Shown one piece after another: positions 45,215 through 54,357 of a stretch of DNA of 64,000 nucleotides; the stretch's first letter is position 1; the number at the start of each line of letters is the position of its first letter. A model generated the notes under the pieces. That model worked only from the letters and a program-made list of their open reading frames with translations, was not told where the DNA came from and did no database searches. The DNA is taken from positions 1 to 64,000 of the forward strand of contig NZ_BBJN01000012.1 of NCBI RefSeq assembly GCF_000739555.1, written 5' to 3'. A program made the position numbers and the translations under genes. Source of the stretch: Halolamina rubra (lineage in GTDB: Archaea; Halobacteriota; Halobacteria; Halobacteriales; Haloferacaceae).

Positions 45215-45739
45215 ATGAGCGAGCTGCCCGACAGAGCCCGGCGAGCGTTCCGCAGTCACGACGCGTTCGAAGCCGCGGAGGCGGCCGCGGACCGGTTCGT
45301 CGCTACCTCGACCCCCTTCGACGGCGTCGTCGACGCGGCGCCCGCCGACGGCGGCCGGATCGAGTTCGACGTGACCGTCCGCGCGCCGATGCTCGACGCG
45401 GTGACCGAGGACGAGGTCGCGCCGGTCGTCGAGGAGGGCTGGTACGAGACGTTCGAGCGCCGCGTCGGCAACGTCGGCGGCGGCGTGCTGGCCGGCGACG
45501 ACGTGCCGGACCCGGCGGTGAGAGAGACCGTCCACGGGGGGACCCGGAGCGCGGAGGTCACCGTCACCTTCGCGGACATCGACCCGCGCCGCGGCGTGAA
45601 CGACGCCGCCGCGCTGATCGACTTCGTCGAGGGGACGTACGTCCAGGGCGTGATCCCCGGCTACGACTACACCGACCCCGTCGCCGGGATCCTCGCCGAG
45701 GCGCGGCGGGCCGGCGGCAGCGACGGTGTGGAACAGTAG
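45215..45739 (+). CDS. DUF5813 family protein
   Basis: A 174-residue haloarchaeal protein (I believe DUF5813). It begins with a helix (DRARRAFRSHDAFEAAEAAADRF), then alternating strands (RIEFDVTVRAPMLDAV, TRSAEVTVTFADIDPRRGV) and ends with GGSDGVEQ. No signal, membrane segment or cysteine. A TATA-like CGCTTATTC lies near -30. Its last codons and stop lie inside the first copy of a 37-bp tandem repeat. Confidence 0.76.
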   Translation: MSELPDRARRAFRSHDAFEAAEAAADRFVATSTPFDGVVDAAPADGGRIEFDVTVRAPMLDAVTEDEVAPVVEEGWYETFERRVGNVGGGVLAGDDVPDPAVRETVHGGTRSAEVTVTFADIDPRRGVNDAAALIDFVEGTYVQGVIPGYDYTDPVAGILAEARRAGGSDGVEQ

Positions 45740-45824
45740 GAGTCGGCGGGGGTCAGCCGACGGTGTGGAACAGTAGGAGTTGGCGCCGGCCAGCCGACGC
45801 TGTCGAACGGTAGGAGTCGGCGAC
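45722..45824. repeat. 37-bp tandem repeat, about 2.8 copies, covering a stop codon
   Basis: Copies start at 45722, 45759 and 45796. Copies one and two are near identical (GACGGTGTGGAACAGTAGGA with later variation GTCGGCGGGG versus TTGGCGCCGG); copy three is more divergent and ends early. Copy one contains the codons Asp-Gly-Val-Glu-Gln and the TAG of the DUF5813 gene; each copy repeats that TAG in the same phase-free context. The remaining 64 nt to the next gene show nothing notable. Confidence 0.8.
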
Positions 45825-45888
45825 TCAGTTCTGACTTCCCGGGACAGTAGCGACAACGAAAAGGTCACGCGGCGCCGAGTGGCGAGCA

Positions 45889-46209
45889 ATGGTCTCGGTG
45901 CTTTCGGTCGCGTTCCTGCTCGTCGTGCTCGCGGCGCACACCCTGGTCGCGGCAGTGCTGACGCGCTACTTCCGCATCGCGCTCGACACCCGCGGGGGCG
46001 CCGCCGTGTTCACCGTCACCGCCATCCCCATCGTGCTGCTGGCGTCGACGTACGTGTTCTCGGGGCTGCTCAACCTCGGCCCGGGGCTGGGCAGCCCCGC
46101 CGTCGTGCTCACGCTCCTAGTCGCGGTGCCGGTGGGGATGGGCGCGCTGATCGACGTGCTGTACGTCCCGCCGCCCGACAGCGTCGACCTCCCCGAGAGC
46201 TGGGAGTGA
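45889..46209 (+). CDS. Small membrane protein, unknown function
   Basis: A 106-residue protein with three predicted helices: LSVAFLLVVLAAHTLVAAVL (about 4-23), AVFTVTAIPIVLLASTYVFSG (about 40-60) and VVLTLLVAVPVGMGALIDVL (about 71-90). A basic loop follows helix one (TRYFRIALDTRGG). The tail is YVPPPDSVDLPESWE. It converges with tmk with only one base between the stops. No family recognised. Confidence 0.7.
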   Translation: MVSVLSVAFLLVVLAAHTLVAAVLTRYFRIALDTRGGAAVFTVTAIPIVLLASTYVFSGLLNLGPGLGSPAVVLTLLVAVPVGMGALIDVLYVPPPDSVDLPESWE

Positions 46210-46210
46210 G

Positions 46211-46804
46211 CTACGCGTCCTCTGCTCGCAACCTGTCGACGATCTCCTCCACCGACTCGATCACGGCCTCGGGCGACTGCGTGCCGTCGACGCGCACGAA
46301 CCGATCGGGCTCAGCGTCGATGAGGCGCTCGTAGTTCGACTCCACCTGCGCGAGGAAGGCGGCGTCCTCGAACTGGTTGGTCGAGCCGCTGCGCGCCGCC
46401 GCCGTCTCCGGGTCCACCTCGAGGTAGATCGTCTTGTCCGGCTCGCGGGTGAACGCCGAGTGGATGCCGCGGATGTACTCCATCGGCCGCGTGAGGTCGC
46501 TGCCCGAGAGCGCTGCGGCCTGGTAGGCGTACCGCGAGTCGGAGTAGCGGTCCGAGATCACCAGCTCGTCGTTCTCGAGCGCGGGCCGGATCGTCCGCGA
46601 GAGGTGGTCGGCGTGGTCGGCGGTGAACAGGAACAGCGTCGCCAGCGGGTCGGCGTCGTCGTCGTCGATGGCGCGGTTCACGGCGTCGCCGTACCACGAC
46701 TCGGTCGGCTCCCGGGTGAACGTCGCCTCGGGGTGGGAGTCGTGGAGGGCCTCCCAGACGGTCGTCTTCCCGCTCCCGTCCAGCCCCTCCAGCGTGATGA
46801 GCAT
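46211..46804 (-). CDS. tmk: Thymidylate kinase
   Basis: A 197-residue dTMP kinase that makes dTDP for DNA synthesis. The P-loop [10 protein letters not shown] is at about 6-15, the DRYxxS substrate motif appears as [14 protein letters not shown] and the LID region as [15 protein letters not shown]. It is cytosolic and of normal length. TATA-like CGCCTTAATCCC lies near -30. Confidence 0.94.
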   Translation of the reverse strand: MLITLEGLDGSGKTTVWEALHDSHPEATFTREPTESWYGDAVNRAIDDDDADPLATLFLFTADHADHLSRTIRPALENDELVISDRYSDSRYAYQAAALSGSDLTRPMEYIRGIHSAFTREPDKTIYLEVDPETAAARSGSTNQFEDAAFLAQVESNYERLIDAEPDRFVRVDGTQSPEAVIESVEEIVDRLRAEDA

Positions 46805-46899
46805 GGCCGGAGGGTGTTCGGCCCGGGATTAAGGCGCGTCGGTTCGCGGGGTGCCGCTGGCGCCCGGCTTTAAGTTGGCTGCGCGTCAACCCGTGGCGT

Positions 46900-47787
46900 A
46901 TGAAGGTACTCGTCGCCGGCGGGGACGGCTTCATCGGCCGACCGCTCTGTTCGGAGCTCGCAGACCGCGGCCACGACGTGACCGCGATGTCCCGCAGCGA
47001 GCCGGAGGACCCGCTCCCGGAGGGCGTGAGCCACGAAACGGGCGACGTGACCGACTACGACTCGACGGAGCCGGCCGTCGACGGCCACGACGCCGTCGTC
47101 AACCTTGTCGCGCTCTCGCCGCTGTTCAGCCCGAAGGGCGGCGAGGAGCAGCATTTCCGCATCCACCTCGAGGGGACGCGGAACCTCGTCGACGCCGCCG
47201 AGGCGGCCGGCGCGGACCGGTTCCTCCAGCAGAGCGCCCTCGGCGCCGACCCGGACGGGCCGACGAGCTACATCCGCGCGAAGGGGCAGGCCGAGGAGGT
47301 CGTGCGCGCGTCGAGCCTCGACTGGACGATCACCCGCCCCTCGGTGGTGTTCGGCGAGGGCGGCGAGTTCGTGAAGTTCACCAAGCTGCTCGCACCCCCC
47401 TACGTCACGCCGCTGCCCGGCAGCGGGAAGACGCGGTTCCAGCCGATCCACGTCGGCGACCTGGTGCCGATCATGGCCGACGCCCTGCTCGAGGACGAGC
47501 ACGTCGGCCACGCCTACGACATCGGCGGCCCGGAGAAGCTCACGATGGCCGAGGTGGCGCGGCTGGGCCACCGCGCCGACGGCCGGGGGGTGAACGTGCT
47601 CCCGGTTCCGATGTCGATGGCGAAGATCGGGCTCTCGGTGCTCGACTACGTCCCCGGGTTCCCGTTCGGCGCCGACCAGTACCGCTCGCTGGAGATGGAC
47701 AACACCGTCGACGACAACGACGTGTCGGCGTTCGGCGTCGACGAGGCCGACCTGACGACGCTGTCGTCGTTCCTCGACCTCGACTGA
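46900..47787 (+). CDS. NDUFA9-like NAD(P)-binding protein (atypical SDR)
   Basis: A 295-residue extended short-chain dehydrogenase relative. The cofactor motif is GGDGFIGRPLCSELADRGHDV (the usual GxxGxxG) at about 7-27, then VVNLVALSPLF and FLQQSALGADPDGPTSYIRAKG, where the catalytic Tyr-Lys pair is not clearly kept. Such proteins often bind NADP(H) and support complex I assembly or act as quinone or sugar epimerases. The TATA-like GGCTTTAAG lies near -30. Function uncertain. Confidence 0.85.
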   Translation: MKVLVAGGDGFIGRPLCSELADRGHDVTAMSRSEPEDPLPEGVSHETGDVTDYDSTEPAVDGHDAVVNLVALSPLFSPKGGEEQHFRIHLEGTRNLVDAAEAAGADRFLQQSALGADPDGPTSYIRAKGQAEEVVRASSLDWTITRPSVVFGEGGEFVKFTKLLAPPYVTPLPGSGKTRFQPIHVGDLVPIMADALLEDEHVGHAYDIGGPEKLTMAEVARLGHRADGRGVNVLPVPMSMAKIGLSVLDYVPGFPFGADQYRSLEMDNTVDDNDVSAFGVDEADLTTLSSFLDLD

Positions 47788-47877
47788 GGCGCCCGGCCCG
47801 AGTCCGGCTGGCGCCCTGCCGACCGGCTCGCGGTTGCCCATCTTTTTACGACGCCATCGTGACCCAACTGTCGTACG

Positions 47878-49538
47878 ATGCCGTGGGTTCCGGGAGTTCC
47901 GTCGTTCGTCCTGTTCGGTATCAGCCTGCTCTCGGCGCTGCTCGCGGTCGCCGTCCGACGCACCCGGAGCGAACGCTACGTCGGCGGCTTCGTCGCGCTC
48001 GTCGCCGTCATCGGCGCGTGGGCGCTCAGCTACGGCGTCCAGCTGGGGTTCGGGAGCCGCGCGGCACAGCTCCCCTGGTGGCAGCTGACGCTGGCGGTCG
48101 CGGGGTTCATCCCGACCGCGTGGCTGCTGTTCACGCTGCGCTACGCCGGGAAGGACGCGTGGCTCACTCGTCCGGCCCGCTGGCTGATGGTGTCCGAGCC
48201 CGCGGTGTTCGCGGCGTTCGTGCTCACCAACCCGCGCCACGGGCTGATCTGGACCGAGTTCCGCCTCGCGGCGGCGCCGGTCGGGGTGTTCGCCCCGGAG
48301 TTCGCGGTCGGCTACTACCTCCACATCGCCTACGCCTACGCGATCGTCGGGTTCGCCAGCTACCTCGTGCTCCGGACCGCCGCCCGCTCCTCGGCCCTCT
48401 ACCGGCGACAGGCGGGCACCCTGCTCGCCGCGGTAGCGCCGCCCTGGGTCGCCCACGTCGCGTTCACGCTCAGGGCTAGCCCGGTGCCGGGGCTGGACCT
48501 CACCCCGTTCACGTTCGGCGCCACGGTCGTGTTCATCGGCGTCGCGCTGTTCCGGTTCGACCTGCTCGACCGCACGCCGATCGCCCGCGCGGCGGCGCTG
48601 GACGTGGTGGGCAACGGGCTGGTCGTGCTCGACGCCGAGGGGATGGTCGTCGACGCCGACGAGCGCGCCCGGCGCGTGCTCACGCCGGCGCCGGCGGTCG
48701 GCACGCACGTCTCGTCGTGTTCCCCGACACCCCGCTCGAGCGGCTCTCGGGGACCACCGTCGAGAGCGAGACCGCGGCCATCCGCCGGACGTACGAGGTG
48801 CAGGTGTCGCCGCTACGGGGCGCCGACGACCGGCTCTCCGGCCAAGCGCTGGTGCTCCGGGACGTGACCGACCGCCGCGCGTACGAACAGCGCCTGCAGG
48901 TCGCCAACCGGGTGCTCCGGCACAACCTCCGAAACGACATGAACGTGGTCCACGGGCTCGCCGGACGGATCGCGGCCGGCGACGCCGACGACCCCGCCGC
49001 GGTCGCGGCCCGGATCCAGTCGAAAGTCGACGGCGTCGTCGAAACCAGCGAGAAGGTGCGGGAGATGACCCGGATGGAGCCCTCCTCCGTCGACGACGCG
49101 GCGCCGACCGAGCTGGGGACGGTCGCCGAGGAGGTGGCCACGCAGTTCGACGGCGAGGGGGCGGCGACCGTCGAGTGTGAGCTCTCGCGGGCGCCCGCGG
49201 CGGTCGCCGACGAGTCCGCGCTCGCGACCGCGCTGTCGAACCTGCTCGAGAACGCCGTCGAGCACAACGAGTGCGACGAGCCCTGGGTCCGCGTGGACGC
49301 CGAACGGAACGGCGACCGGGCGTGGCTCCGGGTCGTCGACGACGGGCCGGGGCTCCCCGAGGAGGAGCGGGAGGTGCTCCGCCGCGAGACGGAGACGCCG
49401 CTGAAACACAGCCGTGGGCTCGGCCTCTGGCTCGCCTCCTGGAGCGCCCGCGCGGCCGGCGGCGAGCTCGCCGTCGAGTCGAGCGGCCCCGACGGGACGA
49501 CGGTCCGGATCGAGTTCCCGCCGGCCGACCGGGGCTGA
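47878..49538 (+). pseudogene. 7TM sensor histidine kinase, one-base frameshift
   Basis: The frame from ATG 47878 encodes seven helices (HisKA_7TM-like sensor: VPSFVLFGISLLSALLAVAV and onward to VVFIGVALFRFDLL), then the start of a PAS domain (VVLDAEGMVVDADERARRVL). It shifts near 48716-48720. The next frame gives FPDTPLERL, the phosphoacceptor HisKA motif VLRHNLRNDMNVVHG and an HATPase domain (LSNLLENAVEHNE, DDGPGLPEEER, SRGLGLWLASW). Adding one base restores a 553-residue kinase of normal architecture. No response regulator is adjacent, as is common for haloarchaeal kinases. Confidence 0.88.
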
Positions 49539-49576
49539 CCACACAGCCTTTCCCCGCAGGCGCCAGAGCCCCGGGT

Positions 49577-50329
49577 ATGCGCGTCACGCTACTGGGCACG
49601 GGGAGCGCGATGCCCGTCCCCGACCGCGTCCAGACCGGCCTGCTGCTCGAACGCGACGACCGCGCGCTGCTCGTGGACTGCGGCGCCGGCGTCCTCCACC
49701 GCCTCTCGACGACGGACGTGGGCTACGAGGGCGTCTCGACGGTACTGCTGACGCACCACCACCTCGACCACGTCAGCGACCTGCTCGCGCTGCTGAAGGC
49801 GCGCTGGCTCGCCGGCGAGACCCACCTGGAAGTGATCGGGCCCGCCGGCACCAAGGCGCTGCTCGACGACCTGCTCTCCGTCCACGACTACCTCGAGGGG
49901 CGGGTCGACCTCTCGATCCGGGAGATCAGCACCGGCGTCGAGTTCGAGGCCGCCGGGTTCGAGATCGCGACCCACGAGACGGTCCACTCGATGGACTGTC
50001 TGGCCTACCGGTTCGCCGGAGGGGAGGACGGGGCGGAGTTCACCTTCGGCGCCGACGGCGAGGCCAGCGCGTCGATCGCCCGCTTCGCCGACGGCTCGGA
50101 CACGCTGCTCCACGACTGCTCGTTCCCGGACGAGGTCGACGTGGACAACCACCCGACGCCGACCCAGCTCGGCGAGGCGCTGGCCGGGACCGACATCGAC
50201 CGCCTCCTCCTGACCCACCTCTACCCCCACACCGAGGGGAAGCACGAGGAGATGATCGAGAGCGTCGAGCGCGCCGGCTTCGACGGCGACGTGGCGGTCG
50301 CCGAGGACGGGATGCGGTTCGAGGTGTGA
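49577..50329 (+). CDS. MBL fold metallo-hydrolase, RNase Z-like
   Basis: A 250-residue beta-lactamase-fold hydrolase. The metal site reads LLTHHHLDHVSD (H-x-H-x-D-H core), LLHDCSFPDE and LLLTHLYPH. It begins MRVTLLGTGSAMPVPDR, the opening of the RNase Z/PhnP/ElaC group. It is shorter than full RNase Z (about 300) and lacks the exosite arm I would expect, so it is more likely a phosphodiesterase-type paralogue. It is followed 2 nt later by a DNA glycosylase gene. Confidence 0.85.
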   Translation: MRVTLLGTGSAMPVPDRVQTGLLLERDDRALLVDCGAGVLHRLSTTDVGYEGVSTVLLTHHHLDHVSDLLALLKARWLAGETHLEVIGPAGTKALLDDLLSVHDYLEGRVDLSIREISTGVEFEAAGFEIATHETVHSMDCLAYRFAGGEDGAEFTFGADGEASASIARFADGSDTLLHDCSFPDEVDVDNHPTPTQLGEALAGTDIDRLLLTHLYPHTEGKHEEMIESVERAGFDGDVAVAEDGMRFEV

Positions 50330-50331
50330 CC

Positions 50332-50988
50332 GTGGACGAGACAGCCACACCGTCGGAAATCGACCCGGAGGATGCCCACGAGCGCCTCAGCGAGGACGCG
50401 TACCTCGGACCGATCGCCGCCGAGGTCGGCCCCGTCTCGCTCGACCCCGCAGAGGACGCGTTCGAACGCCTGATCCGCTCGATCGTCAGCCAGCAGGTGT
50501 CGGTCGCGTCGGCGGCGGCCACCCGCGAACGCCTGCACGACGCCGTCGAGGTGACACCCGCGGGGATCCGCGCCGCCGACGACGAGCTGCTGCGCGACGC
50601 CGGCCTCTCGCGACAGAAGACGCGCTACGTCAACGAGATCGCGGACCGGTTCGCCGAGGAGGGGTGGAGCCGCGACTCGTTCGCCGGGATGGACGAGGCC
50701 GAGGTGCGCGCGACGCTGACCGACATCACCGGCGTCGGCCCGTGGACGGCCGACATGTTCCTGCTGTTCGTGCTGGGTCGGCCGGACGTGTTCCCCGTCG
50801 GCGACCTCGGCGTCCGCGAGGGGCTGAAGACGCTGGTCGACCACCACGGCGAGGACCCGGAGATGACGCGGGGGGAGATGACCGCGTTCGCGGAGCGCTG
50901 GGCGCCGGTCCGGAGCTACGCGGCGCTGTACCTCTGGCAGGTGGAGGAGGAGCTCGGCGAGCGCGTCGGCGACGTGGTCGGGGAGTGA
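50332..50988 (+). CDS. DNA-3-methyladenine glycosylase (AlkA type, HhH-GPD)
   Basis: A 218-residue base-excision enzyme that removes alkylated purines. The helix-hairpin-helix ITGVGPWTADMFLLF is followed by the catalytic Asp in VFPVGDLGVREGL, the HhH-GPD signature. RSIVSQQVSVASAAATRERL is the conserved early helix. The start is GTG 50332, 2 nt after the preceding stop, so it is coupled to the MBL hydrolase. No iron-sulfur cluster cysteines, as expected for AlkA rather than EndoIII. Confidence 0.92.
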   Translation: MDETATPSEIDPEDAHERLSEDAYLGPIAAEVGPVSLDPAEDAFERLIRSIVSQQVSVASAAATRERLHDAVEVTPAGIRAADDELLRDAGLSRQKTRYVNEIADRFAEEGWSRDSFAGMDEAEVRATLTDITGVGPWTADMFLLFVLGRPDVFPVGDLGVREGLKTLVDHHGEDPEMTRGEMTAFAERWAPVRSYAALYLWQVEEELGERVGDVVGE

Positions 50989-51021
50989 GCGACGGGAGGG
51001 GACCACCTGCAGTACGGTCGC

Positions 51022-51654
51022 TCACCCGCCCGCCAGCCAGCGGTCGACGCCGACGATTCCTGCACCGAGCGCGGCGATGCCGAGGCCGAGCGAGACGATG
51101 TAGAGCAGTTGCCCCGTCGCCGGCTCCGTCGTCGTCGTGCAAGTCCCGGTAGCCGTCGTCGTCGACCCGCCGTTCGCCGCGGCGCTTCCCTGCCCCGTAC
51201 AGCTCTCGGTCGTCACGGTCGGCTGGGCGACGACGCCCTGCGCGGCCAGCAGCAGGCCGATCACGAGCGTGCCGGCGGCGACGGCGTAGCCGAACTGGCC
51301 GAGCGTCCGCGTGTCGCTCCCATCGGCCGTCACCGGTCCCAGTCGGCTCCTCAGCACCCTGCCGAGTGCGGCGACGACGACCGCGAACAGGTAGAACGTC
51401 ACGAGGAGGCCGGCGTCGAAGGCGAGACCCCGTGTCAGGGGGAGCATCTCCGCGACGGCGTAGGCGACGTGTTCCAGCCCGAGCAGGCCGTCGTAGAGCA
51501 CGATGACGACCAGGTAGGGCGGAACGATCACCGGCGTGCCAGCAACTGGGGGATACAGGACGGGGAGGAACCACCCGCCGGCGAGGAGCGCGAACAGGGC
51601 GAGGGCGGTGCGGTCGACGAGGGCCGAGGCGACGGCGCCGGAGGGCTTCGCCAT
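51022..51654 (-). CDS. Four-helix membrane protein, unknown function
   Basis: A 210-residue membrane protein with about four or five helices (ALALFALLAGGWFLPVLYP, VVIVLYDGLLGLEHVAYAV, GLLVTFYLFAVVVAALG and two near the C-terminus). An extracellular loop holds TTESCTGQGSAAANGG and GTCTTTTEPAT with a Cys pair and many Thr. The C-terminus is GIVGVDRWLAGG. ATG 51654 is preferred because the longer in-frame extension is basic and soluble. No family recognised. Confidence 0.7.
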   Translation of the reverse strand: MAKPSGAVASALVDRTALALFALLAGGWFLPVLYPPVAGTPVIVPPYLVVIVLYDGLLGLEHVAYAVAEMLPLTRGLAFDAGLLVTFYLFAVVVAALGRVLRSRLGPVTADGSDTRTLGQFGYAVAAGTLVIGLLLAAQGVVAQPTVTTESCTGQGSAAANGGSTTTATGTCTTTTEPATGQLLYIVSLGLGIAALGAGIVGVDRWLAGG

Positions 51655-51746
51655 ACGCCCCGTTCGTGCCGCGGGGGTATTACGACTCGCGTCGGCGGCG
51701 GTGACAGGGGCTGTCACCGCTCGCCGGTCTTTCGACTGCTTGGGCG

Positions 51747-52532
51747 CTACGCGGGGTCGAGGTCGCCGGGCGACTCGACCCGCCGGGCGTCCTCGCGGAG
51801 CGCTTCGAACGCCGACTCGGCCCACGCGAGCAGGTCCGGGTCGGTCCCCTGGAGGCAGGCCTGGAGGTGTCCTTCCGCGTACGCGCCGAGCAGGAGCGAC
51901 TCCTCGCCGAGGGCGAGGCCGAACGGAATCTCGCCGTCGCGGACGAACAGGTCCAGGGGGCCGGCCCGGAGCACCGCCGCGAACTCCAGCGGCCCCAGTT
52001 CCTTCGCCCGCCGCGCCGTCGTCGTCGACAGCAGGAGCTCCGTCCGGACGCCGTCCAGCGCCAGCGCGGCGTGGGCCTCGTGGAACGCTCTCGAGAGCAC
52101 CGGCGAGCAGACCCGGATTCGGTCGCCGTCCATCTCCCGGAGTTGCTCCGTGTAGGCGTGAATCGGTGCCTGCGGATCGGCCTCGGAGGCCACCACGAGG
52201 TCGGCGTCGGCCAGCAGTTCCGCCCCCGGTGCGTCTGCGGGATCGAGATGCGAGAGCAACGGGATGGATTCGCCGATCCGCCGCAACTGGCCGAGGTAGT
52301 CGGCGTGCGCGCGAGCGATCGAGTCGCCGGCAGCGGTGAGTCGGTAGCCGTCCTCGCAGTGGGCGACCCAGCCGCGACTCTCGAAGGCGGCGAGGTTGCG
52401 CTGGATGCTCCGGCGGGCGGGGTCGAGGTCGGCGACCAGCGTCGACGGCGACGCCGGCGCGTCGCGAAGGCGTTCGAGGAGGGCGAGCCGGTCCGGCGAG
52501 TCCGCGAGGAACCGGGCGGTGTCGTCGGCCAT
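51747..52532 (-). CDS. Winged-helix transcriptional regulator with FilR1-like sensor domain
   Basis: A 261-residue haloarchaeal regulator. Residues 1-85 form a winged helix (FLADSPDRLALLERLRDAPASPSTL, PARRSIQRNLAAFESRGWVAHCEDGYRLTAAG). The remaining 170 residues match the FilR1/DUF1724-like middle domain often found behind archaeal HTH domains, with LLLSTTTARRAKELGP. It is probably a cytosolic repressor or activator of unknown targets. It lies 69 nt downstream of the DUF4396 gene on the same strand, so read-through is possible. Confidence 0.82.
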   Translation of the reverse strand: MADDTARFLADSPDRLALLERLRDAPASPSTLVADLDPARRSIQRNLAAFESRGWVAHCEDGYRLTAAGDSIARAHADYLGQLRRIGESIPLLSHLDPADAPGAELLADADLVVASEADPQAPIHAYTEQLREMDGDRIRVCSPVLSRAFHEAHAALALDGVRTELLLSTTTARRAKELGPLEFAAVLRAGPLDLFVRDGEIPFGLALGEESLLLGAYAEGHLQACLQGTDPDLLAWAESAFEALREDARRVESPGDLDPA

Positions 52533-52600
52533 GCTCCGCGTCTCGGGGGCGAGCGAGAAAAGTCTCCGCGTGGTTCGGCCAGGTGTCGACGCCGCGTGCG

Positions 52601-53257
52601 CTACATCGCCGAGGGGTCGCCCATCCCCTCCTTCACGCCGGCGTGGAGCAGCCCGAGGTTGATCGGGAACGCCGCGAGGAACCCCAGCGAGAGCGACACC
52701 GCGAGCGACGCCCAGAACACCGGCTCGCCCATCGTCGCCTCGCCGGCGAGGTAGATGTCCGAGCCGATGGCGACGGCCTCCATCGCGACGATGCTACCGG
52801 ACTCGCTGTACACCGCATCCGAGAGCGCCTCGCGGAGGCCGACGCCCTCCTGCAGCAGGGGGCCGACGGTGAACGCGACGCCGAAGGTGTACGCGAGCGT
52901 GAACGTGGTGGCGACGACGCCGACGGTGTTCAACAGCAGGATCCCGGCCGCGAGCGTGACGCCGAGCACCTCGCCGACGCCACAGCCAGAGTAGCAGTGC
53001 GCCGTCGAGCGCATCCCGCGGCGGACGAACGTGTCCTCGGGGATCTGGGTCCGGCCGCTGTACCAGTACACCGCGAGGCCGAGGACGCCGGAGTACAGCA
53101 CCGTGAGCGTCCAGACCAGCTTCATCATCGACGGCAGCGCCCGGTTGTTCCGGCGCAGATCGAGCCAGAGCGCCCCCACGGAGACGAGGGAGACGGCGAC
53201 CCACGCGAGCACCAGTTCCAGCGTCACCAGGTCGTGGAACGCCTGCTGGAGACTCAT
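52601..53257 (-). CDS. DUF4396 family membrane protein
   Basis: A 218-residue membrane protein with about five helices. The distinctive loop is MRSTAHCYSGCGVGEVLG, with H-C-x3-C, then long hydrophobic helices with few charged residues (ILLLNTVGVVATTFTLAYTFGVAF). I know this signature from DUF4396. The His-Cys-Cys group could bind a metal ion. It follows a NikR-like regulator by 43 nt on the same strand, suggesting metal-responsive control; that link is inferred. Confidence 0.78.
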   Translation of the reverse strand: MSLQQAFHDLVTLELVLAWVAVSLVSVGALWLDLRRNNRALPSMMKLVWTLTVLYSGVLGLAVYWYSGRTQIPEDTFVRRGMRSTAHCYSGCGVGEVLGVTLAAGILLLNTVGVVATTFTLAYTFGVAFTVGPLLQEGVGLREALSDAVYSESGSIVAMEAVAIGSDIYLAGEATMGEPVFWASLAVSLSLGFLAAFPINLGLLHAGVKEGMGDPSAM

Positions 53258-53300
53258 CGGGGACGAGTAGCCGACCCAGCGGTTTGGGCGTGACGGCCGG

Positions 53301-53693
53301 CTACCCCGTCGGCTGGAGGAACATCACGTTCACTCGCCCGACGGCGTCGAAGTCCCGGAGCGCGTGGACGAGTTCGCGGATGCGTCCGGCGTCGCCGGAA
53401 CAGAACACCGTCTCCAGACACCAGTCGCCGTGGTGGAGGTGCTGGGTCGTCCCGATCACGTCCTGGTACTCGTGCTGGACGGTGTGGAGGTCGCCGATGA
53501 CGAGCGTGTGCTCGTAGTCGAACGCCAGCGCCGCGACGGCGTCGCCGTCGATCTCGGCGAGCGTGGTGTGGCGCTCGACGTACTCCTGCATCGCCTCCCG
53601 GACCGCCCGCGAGCGCGACTCCATCCCCTGTTCCTGCCACGTCTCGTCGAACTCCTCCAGCACGTCGCCGGGAACGTTGAGGCTCGTTCGCAC
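53301..53693 (-). CDS. NikR-like ribbon-helix-helix regulator with ACT-type C-terminal domain
   Basis: A 130-residue protein if it starts at GTG 53693 (MRTSLNVPGDVLEEFDETW). The first 45 residues are a ribbon-helix-helix DNA-binding domain (ESRSRAVREAMQEYV). The C-terminal 80 residues match the NikR ACT-like ligand domain: LVIGDLHTVQHEYQDVIG and TTQHLHHGDWCLETVFC. The His/Cys ligands are one residue out of register compared with nickel NikR (see findings). It precedes a DUF4396 membrane protein that it may control. Confidence 0.85.
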   Translation of the reverse strand: MRTSLNVPGDVLEEFDETWQEQGMESRSRAVREAMQEYVERHTTLAEIDGDAVAALAFDYEHTLVIGDLHTVQHEYQDVIGTTQHLHHGDWCLETVFCSGDAGRIRELVHALRDFDAVGRVNVMFLQPTG

Positions 53694-53928
53694 AGGTCGA
53701 CTGCGCCGCCGGCACACTTAGCGATTGGCACACCCGCCACGTTCGCTGGTTCCGACCGCTGACCCTCTCCGCTTCCGTTTCCCCACCTCAACGAGTTCGT
53801 CGCCACCCCCTCGTCACTCGTACTGATCGTGCTGGGGGCTGGGTTCCTCTCGCGGCCCTCGAGCGGCCGGTTCCCGGCCGCGACACACGGGGAACACGTT
53901 CGGTCGACGGCGTGACCGATACGGCAAG
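53694..53928. other. Intergenic region before sdhC, no gene seen
   Basis: No ORF with haloarchaeal protein character occurs between the NikR-like gene and the sdh promoter. It carries an inverted GGCCGGTTCCCGGCC-like stretch at about 53861-53880 and nothing else I can name. Confidence 0.4.
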
Positions 53929-53938
53929 TTCTATACCC
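53929..53938 (+). promoter_or_regulatory. TATA-like box of the sdhCDBA operon
   Basis: TTCTATACCC lies about 26-35 nt before the sdhC ATG, giving a leader of a few nucleotides at most. Confidence 0.55.
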
Positions 53939-53963
53939 CCTCCGAACCGAATCATCCTGTTAC

Positions 53964-54356
53964 ATGAGTCAGTCGTACGATCGAGGTACCGTCGAGGACT
54001 TCGGGCGGTGGCGCTCCTTCACCGCCGGCATGTGGGCGTGGCTGTTCCACAAGTTCACCGGCTGGGTCCTCATCGGCTACCTCTTCACACACATCGCCGT
54101 GCTCTCGACGGCACTGACCGGCGAGGCGGCGTACAACAACACTATCGTCGGGCTGGAGAGCCTCGCCATCGTGCGCCTGCTCGAGGTCGGGCTGCTCGCG
54201 GTGGCGGTGTTCCACATCCTCAACGGGGTCCGCCTGCTGTTCATCGACCTCGGGAAGGGGCTCGAGGCACAGGAGGAGAGCTTCTACGCGTCGCTGGTGA
54301 TCACCGGCGCGATCACGATCGCCAGCGTCCCGACGTTCGTCTCGGGGGTGTTCTGA
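53964..54356 (+). CDS. sdhC: Succinate dehydrogenase cytochrome b subunit
   Basis: A 130-residue membrane anchor with three helices. Haem and quinone ligands are expected among the His in [21 protein letters not shown] and [12 protein letters not shown]. It anchors the SdhAB catalytic part to the membrane, where electrons from succinate go to menaquinone. It is the first gene of sdhCDBA with 1 nt before sdhD. Confidence 0.92.
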   Translation: MSQSYDRGTVEDFGRWRSFTAGMWAWLFHKFTGWVLIGYLFTHIAVLSTALTGEAAYNNTIVGLESLAIVRLLEVGLLAVAVFHILNGVRLLFIDLGKGLEAQEESFYASLVITGAITIASVPTFVSGVF

Positions 54357-54357
54357 G

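Noticed and set aside
45722-45824. CRISPR-like repeat
   Set aside because: The copies are adjacent with no spacers, and no cas genes are present.
46870-49599. A 909-residue open frame on the minus strand
   Set aside because: Antisense to the NDUFA9-like and kinase genes; Arg/Pro-rich composition typical of a shadow frame.
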